Source: an uncultured Tenacibaculum sp. (GTDB lineage Bacteria > Bacteroidota > Bacteroidia > Flavobacteriales > Flavobacteriaceae). From it: DNA of 64,000 nt. A program made the translations under genes and the position numbers. Positions 60,709 through 64,000 of this stretch are shown piece by piece (position 1 is the stretch's first letter; the number at the start of each line of letters is the position of its first letter). The stretch is taken from positions 1 through 64,000 of the forward strand of contig CANMWK010000021.1 in assembly GCA_947501615.1 (NCBI GenBank). The letters are read 5' to 3'. Below the pieces are notes generated by a model. It ran no database searches. It had not been told where the DNA came from and saw nothing but the letters and a program-made list of their open reading frames with translations.

Positions 60709-63111
60709 TTATCCTTCGATATGTATTTCAGCAAAATTCTTTGGAATTATTAATGTATTTGGCTTTGTTTTACTCAATACCTTTTTTAAATCTATATCTA
60801 CATTATCGATTTCTACTTCTTTAATTTCAAAAGGTAAACCAATAATTTCGAACTCCATAGTCTCATATTCCGTAACAAAAGTTCCATCTACATGTTGTTG
60901 AATAATTACTTCATTCTCTTTACCTGTAAATGTAAATGTTCGTAAACTATAACGTCCTTTAGTGTAATCGTAGCCATCTTGAGCATCTTCATACACTTTA
61001 GAAACTTCTTTTTCTCCTAATTTAAAATACACTTCAAGTTTTAGTTCATCTATAGTTTTTTCACCAACATATTGTTGCACTGGATATTTAGGAATTATAG
61101 CGCCTTCTTTGATAAAAATTGGAATCGTATCTAAATCTGCATCAACCCATTTTTCTAATCCACCAGTAACATATTCTCTAGTCCAGTAATTGTACCAATG
61201 TCCGCGAGGAATATACATTCTTCTTCCCTTAGCATTTGGCTCTTGAATAGGACAAACTAAAATCTGATTTCCAAAAACAAATTCATCAGTTCTATAATGT
61301 GTTTGAGGATCGTGTTGATCGAATAACACCAATGGTTTTAACATTGGAATTCCGAATTCGGCATATTCCCAAAACATGGTATATAAATAGGGTAATAATT
61401 GGTATCGTAATTCTACATATTTACGGGTAACATCAATCACTTCTTCACCAAAAGTCCAAGGTTCTTGATTTCCATGATCTCCTGAAGAGTGTGTTCTACA
61501 AAACGGATGGAAAACTCCTAATTGAATCCAACGTGCATATAATTCTCCTGTTGGATGCTCAGCAAAACCACCAATATCACTTCCTGTGAACGACATACCA
61601 CTCATACTCATTCGCTGTGCTTGAATATTGGCAATCCATAAATGTTCCCAAGTTGCTATGTTATCTCCTGTCCAAGACGAAGTAAAACGTTGCGCTCCAG
61701 AATATGCAGAACGTGTTATGATAAACGGACGCTTTGGATACGCATACTTTTTAACACCTTCGTAAGTTGCACGTGCCATTTGTGTTCCGTAAATATTATG
61801 TGCTTTTCTATGACTACAATTATTTCCATCGTAATTATGACGAACATCATTTGGGAATGTTTTTCCTGGAACTTCCATTACTGCAGGTTCGTTCATATCA
61901 TTCCAAACACCTTTTACTCCGATTTCATCAATTAACTCTTTAAATAATCCTGCCCACCATGTTCTTACTTTCGGATTTGTAAAATCTGGGAAGAAACATT
62001 CTCCTGGCCAAACTTTACCACGCATGTATGGACCATCTGCTCGTTTACAGAAATAATCATTTTCCATGGCTTCATTGTACACCCAATAATCATCATCAAT
62101 TTTAATTCCTGGGTCTATAATCACAATGGTTTTAAATCCGTCTTCGGCTAGTTCAGCAACCATTCGTTTCGGATCTGGGAAGTATTCTTTATTCCAAGTA
62201 AAACATCTGAAACCTTCCATATAGTCAATATCTAAATAAATACCATCACATGGAATTTGAAGCTCTCTAAACTTACTTGTAATTTCCTTTACTTTAGCTT
62301 CTGGATAATAACTCCATTTACATTGGTGGTATCCTAAAGCCCATAACGGTGGTAACTCAGGTTTTCCTGTTAAATCGGTATATTTAGTAATGACTTCTTG
62401 CATATCTGGACCGTAAAAGAAATAGTAATTCATTTCTCCTCCGTGTGCCCAAAAACTAGTTACATTTCTGCGTTCGTGACAAAAGTCAAAAAATGTTTTA
62501 AATGTATTGTCAAAGAAAATTCCGTACGCTCTTTCTTCGTACATTCCCAAGTAAAAAGGAACGCTTTTATATAATGGATCTTGGTCTTTTCCAAAAGCGT
62601 ATTGATCTGTTGCCCAATTTTCTACTCGTTTTCCTTTTAAATTCAAATGCATTGGTTTGTCTCCTAAACCATAATAGCACTCTCCTTGAGGAGCAGATTT
62701 ACTCATTTTTACAATATTTCCACCGTACTCATAACTTTGCTCCCAATGGAATCCCCAATCGTCTTTACAGATTACATTTCCATCAATATCGTATATCGAA
62801 GTTTTTAAACTTTCTTTATCGACCTGAACAATTACTTTAATCGTAATAATTTTATAGCATGTATCATGTTCTTCAACTTCTAATTTACTATAGCCTCGAA
62901 CTCCATCTTCACTTATTGCGTAAGAGAAATCATTCTCAAAATTATTGTCAGTGGCATACCTAAATCGAATGACGCTTCCACGAATTACGGTAACTTGTAG
63001 GATTACTCCATTTTCAGTTTTGAAATAGATCTTATCTACATCTTGAGAAAATGAATTTATTTTCCCGGGGAAAAGATTTCCTTTATGTTCTAACTCTGTA
63101 TTAATAATCAT
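60709..63111 (-). CDS. GH31 alpha-glucosidase
   Basis: An 800-residue glycoside hydrolase family 31 enzyme without a signal peptide, so cytoplasmic. The nucleophile region GVWNDMNEPAVM (Asp in WNDMNEP), LWALGYHQCKWSYYPE, GIYLDIDYM, IDPGIKIDDDY and the acid/base region SWTGDNIATWEHL, MSGMSFTGSDIGGFAEHP are all intact. It cleaves alpha-1,4-linked glucose from maltodextrin-type oligosaccharides. It lies 110 bp downstream of glgB on the same strand, suggesting glycogen or starch turnover. No consensus promoter was seen in the gap. Confidence 0.94.
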   Translation of the reverse strand: MIINTELEHKGNLFPGKINSFSQDVDKIYFKTENGVILQVTVIRGSVIRFRYATDNNFENDFSYAISEDGVRGYSKLEVEEHDTCYKIITIKVIVQVDKESLKTSIYDIDGNVICKDDWGFHWEQSYEYGGNIVKMSKSAPQGECYYGLGDKPMHLNLKGKRVENWATDQYAFGKDQDPLYKSVPFYLGMYEERAYGIFFDNTFKTFFDFCHERRNVTSFWAHGGEMNYYFFYGPDMQEVITKYTDLTGKPELPPLWALGYHQCKWSYYPEAKVKEITSKFRELQIPCDGIYLDIDYMEGFRCFTWNKEYFPDPKRMVAELAEDGFKTIVIIDPGIKIDDDYWVYNEAMENDYFCKRADGPYMRGKVWPGECFFPDFTNPKVRTWWAGLFKELIDEIGVKGVWNDMNEPAVMEVPGKTFPNDVRHNYDGNNCSHRKAHNIYGTQMARATYEGVKKYAYPKRPFIITRSAYSGAQRFTSSWTGDNIATWEHLWIANIQAQRMSMSGMSFTGSDIGGFAEHPTGELYARWIQLGVFHPFCRTHSSGDHGNQEPWTFGEEVIDVTRKYVELRYQLLPYLYTMFWEYAEFGIPMLKPLVLFDQHDPQTHYRTDEFVFGNQILVCPIQEPNAKGRRMYIPRGHWYNYWTREYVTGGLEKWVDADLDTIPIFIKEGAIIPKYPVQQYVGEKTIDELKLEVYFKLGEKEVSKVYEDAQDGYDYTKGRYSLRTFTFTGKENEVIIQQHVDGTFVTEYETMEFEIIGLPFEIKEVEIDNVDIDLKKVLSKTKPNTLIIPKNFAEIHIEG

Positions 63112-63221
63112 AATACTTCAATTTTGATGGGTTGTACATGTATTCTGTTATAAAAAAACGACTTATGTCTGAATTAAAGAACTTATCGTATTATTTTTTT
63201 TACGAAATCGATTGATTAAAA

Positions 63222-64000
63222 TTAAGCTTCTATTTTAAAAATGACTGTTGCTAAAGGAGGAACTGTAATTTCGCAAGAATGATCTCTGCTATTCCAATTT
63301 AGCTGCTCGATTTTTATAGTTTTTTTGTTGGAGATACCACTACCTCCATATTTTTTATAATCACTATTAAAAACTTGAATCAGTTTTCCTTTTCTCGGTA
63401 GTCCTATTCTATAATTTTCTCTAGGAATAGGAGTCATGTTACATACGGTAATTAGCAAATTTTCTAATGATTTTCCTTTTCTGATATAACTTAAAACAGA
63501 GTTTTCGTGATCGTCGTAAGCTATCCATTCAAATCCATCGTGCTCAAATTGTTTTTCATGCAACGCTGGGTATTTTTTGTATAAAATATTTAAATCACGA
63601 ACCAAATTTTGTGTCCCTTTATGAAACTCATATTCTAGTATATACCAATCTAAGCTTCCTTCGAAATTCCATTCGGTATGCTGACCAAATTCTCCTCCCA
63701 TAAATAACAATTTGCTTCCTGGGTGTGTATACATATAGCTATACAACAATCTTAGATTTGCGAATTTTTGCCATTCATCACCTGGCATTCTACCAATAAT
63801 ACTTTGTTTACCATACACAACTTCATCGTGAGATAATGGTAACATAAAGTTTTCAGTAAATGCATAAGTCATACTAAACGTTACATCGTTTTGATGATGT
63901 TTTCTATAGATTGGTTCTTTCTTGAAATATTTAAGAGAATCGTGCATCCATCCCATCATCCATTTCATACCAAAACCTAATCCGCCGAGATATGTTGGTC
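63222..64000 (-). CDS. glgB: 1,4-alpha-glucan branching enzyme (3' part, runs off window)
   Basis: The C-terminal about 259 residues of GlgB; the gene enters from the window edge at 64000. Reading from there gives PTYLGGLGFGMKWMMGWMHDSL, then YTFTENFMLPLSHDEVVYG-type sequence (AFTENFMLPLSHDEVVYGKQSI), MPGDEWQKFANLR, GSKLLFMGGEFGQHTEWNFEGSLDW, and the C-terminal beta domain with PRKGKLIQVFNSDYKKYGGSG. It contains the conserved SHDEV Asp stabiliser, and the catalytic Asp and Glu lie off the window. It forms alpha-1,6 branches in glycogen. The open frame continues upstream of the first ATG at 63968. Confidence 0.95.
   Translation of the reverse strand, partial: PTYLGGLGFGMKWMMGWMHDSLKYFKKEPIYRKHHQNDVTFSMTYAFTENFMLPLSHDEVVYGKQSIIGRMPGDEWQKFANLRLLYSYMYTHPGSKLLFMGGEFGQHTEWNFEGSLDWYILEYEFHKGTQNLVRDLNILYKKYPALHEKQFEHDGFEWIAYDDHENSVLSYIRKGKSLENLLITVCNMTPIPRENYRIGLPRKGKLIQVFNSDYKKYGGSGISNKKTIKIEQLNWNSRDHSCEITVPPLATVIFKIEA

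Noticed and set aside
61642..62840. Plus-strand frames of 97 and 112 codons inside the GH31 gene
   Set aside because: They are antisense to a well-conserved gene and show no protein motif.

Overview
The window is AT-rich DNA from a member of the Bacteroidota, most likely a marine flavobacterium (Tenacibaculum/Polaribacter-like at family level; the genus is a guess). Evidence: a type IX secretion C-terminal sorting domain on a predicted agarase, Bacteroidota-type promoters (TTG-N19/20-TAnnTTTG) upstream of two genes, lipoprotein signal peptides typical of the phylum, very few Shine-Dalgarno-like sites, and protein families (LytTR regulator, TonB/ExbBD set, Glu dehydrogenase, NhaB, GH31/GlgB) common in that group.

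Layout. (1) 1-739: decayed remnant of an IS1182-like transposase. (2) 740-25155: 25 genes, all on the minus strand, forming a surface polysaccharide (O-antigen or capsule) locus. Read in the direction of transcription (high to low coordinates) it starts with UDP-sugar genes (wlbB/wbpD-like acetyltransferase, wlbA/wbpB-like oxidoreductase, 4-epimerase, UDP-HexNAc dehydrogenase, UDP-glucuronate epimerase, cytidylyltransferase-like protein, UDP-glucose dehydrogenase). GDP-sugar genes follow (manC, fcl, gmd), then a Wzx flippase, glycosyltransferases, a perosamine-synthase-like aminotransferase and a sugar formyltransferase, a Wzy-like polymerase, a maturation-type acyltransferase, the four dTDP-rhamnose genes and a rhamnosyltransferase-like enzyme. 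(3) 25271-25439: two identical tRNA-Val(UAC) genes upstream of the locus, with a terminator. (4) 25653-28289: a secreted GH86-type agarase/porphyranase. (5) 28530-37611, minus strand: folC, tonB/exbD/exbB, an orphan ParA ATPase, nhaB, gdh and anmK. (6) 37670-46725, mostly plus strand: acyl-CoA dehydrogenase, a beta-barrel protein, an acetyltransferase, truA (minus), a PI-PLC-like lipoprotein, a class V aminotransferase, a TolB-like/TPR/LytTR regulator and two small unknown genes. (7) 46821-51748: oxyR divergent from a katG that carries a lipoprotein signal, then a GH47 alpha-mannosidase lipoprotein. (8) 51914-54772: a four-gene minus operon (ArsR-like regulator, PLP enzyme, Asp/Glu racemase, acetyltransferase) with a matched pair of operator-like sites. 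(9) 54893-57105: an AraC regulator divergent from a membrane-anchored metallo-beta-lactamase-fold enzyme. (10) 57213-64000: ackA-pta, a GH31 alpha-glucosidase and the 3' part of glgB, which runs off the window.

How it fits together. The sugar locus should supply dTDP-L-rhamnose, GDP-L-fucose, probably GDP-N-formylperosamine, UDP-GlcA/GalA, a UDP-HexNAc uronate and possibly a diacetamido-uronate, for a heteropolysaccharide assembled by the Wzx/Wzy route. The initiating phosphoglycosyltransferase and the Wza/Wzc export genes are not in the window. No CRISPR array, prophage, plasmid origin or intact insertion sequence was seen. The most unusual points are the lipoprotein-type KatG, the TolB-like/TPR/LytTR regulator lacking an N-terminal DNA-binding domain, the inverted operator pair flanking the ArsR-like gene, a 7-bp tandem repeat held in the loop of an inverted repeat, and the formylperosamine module.
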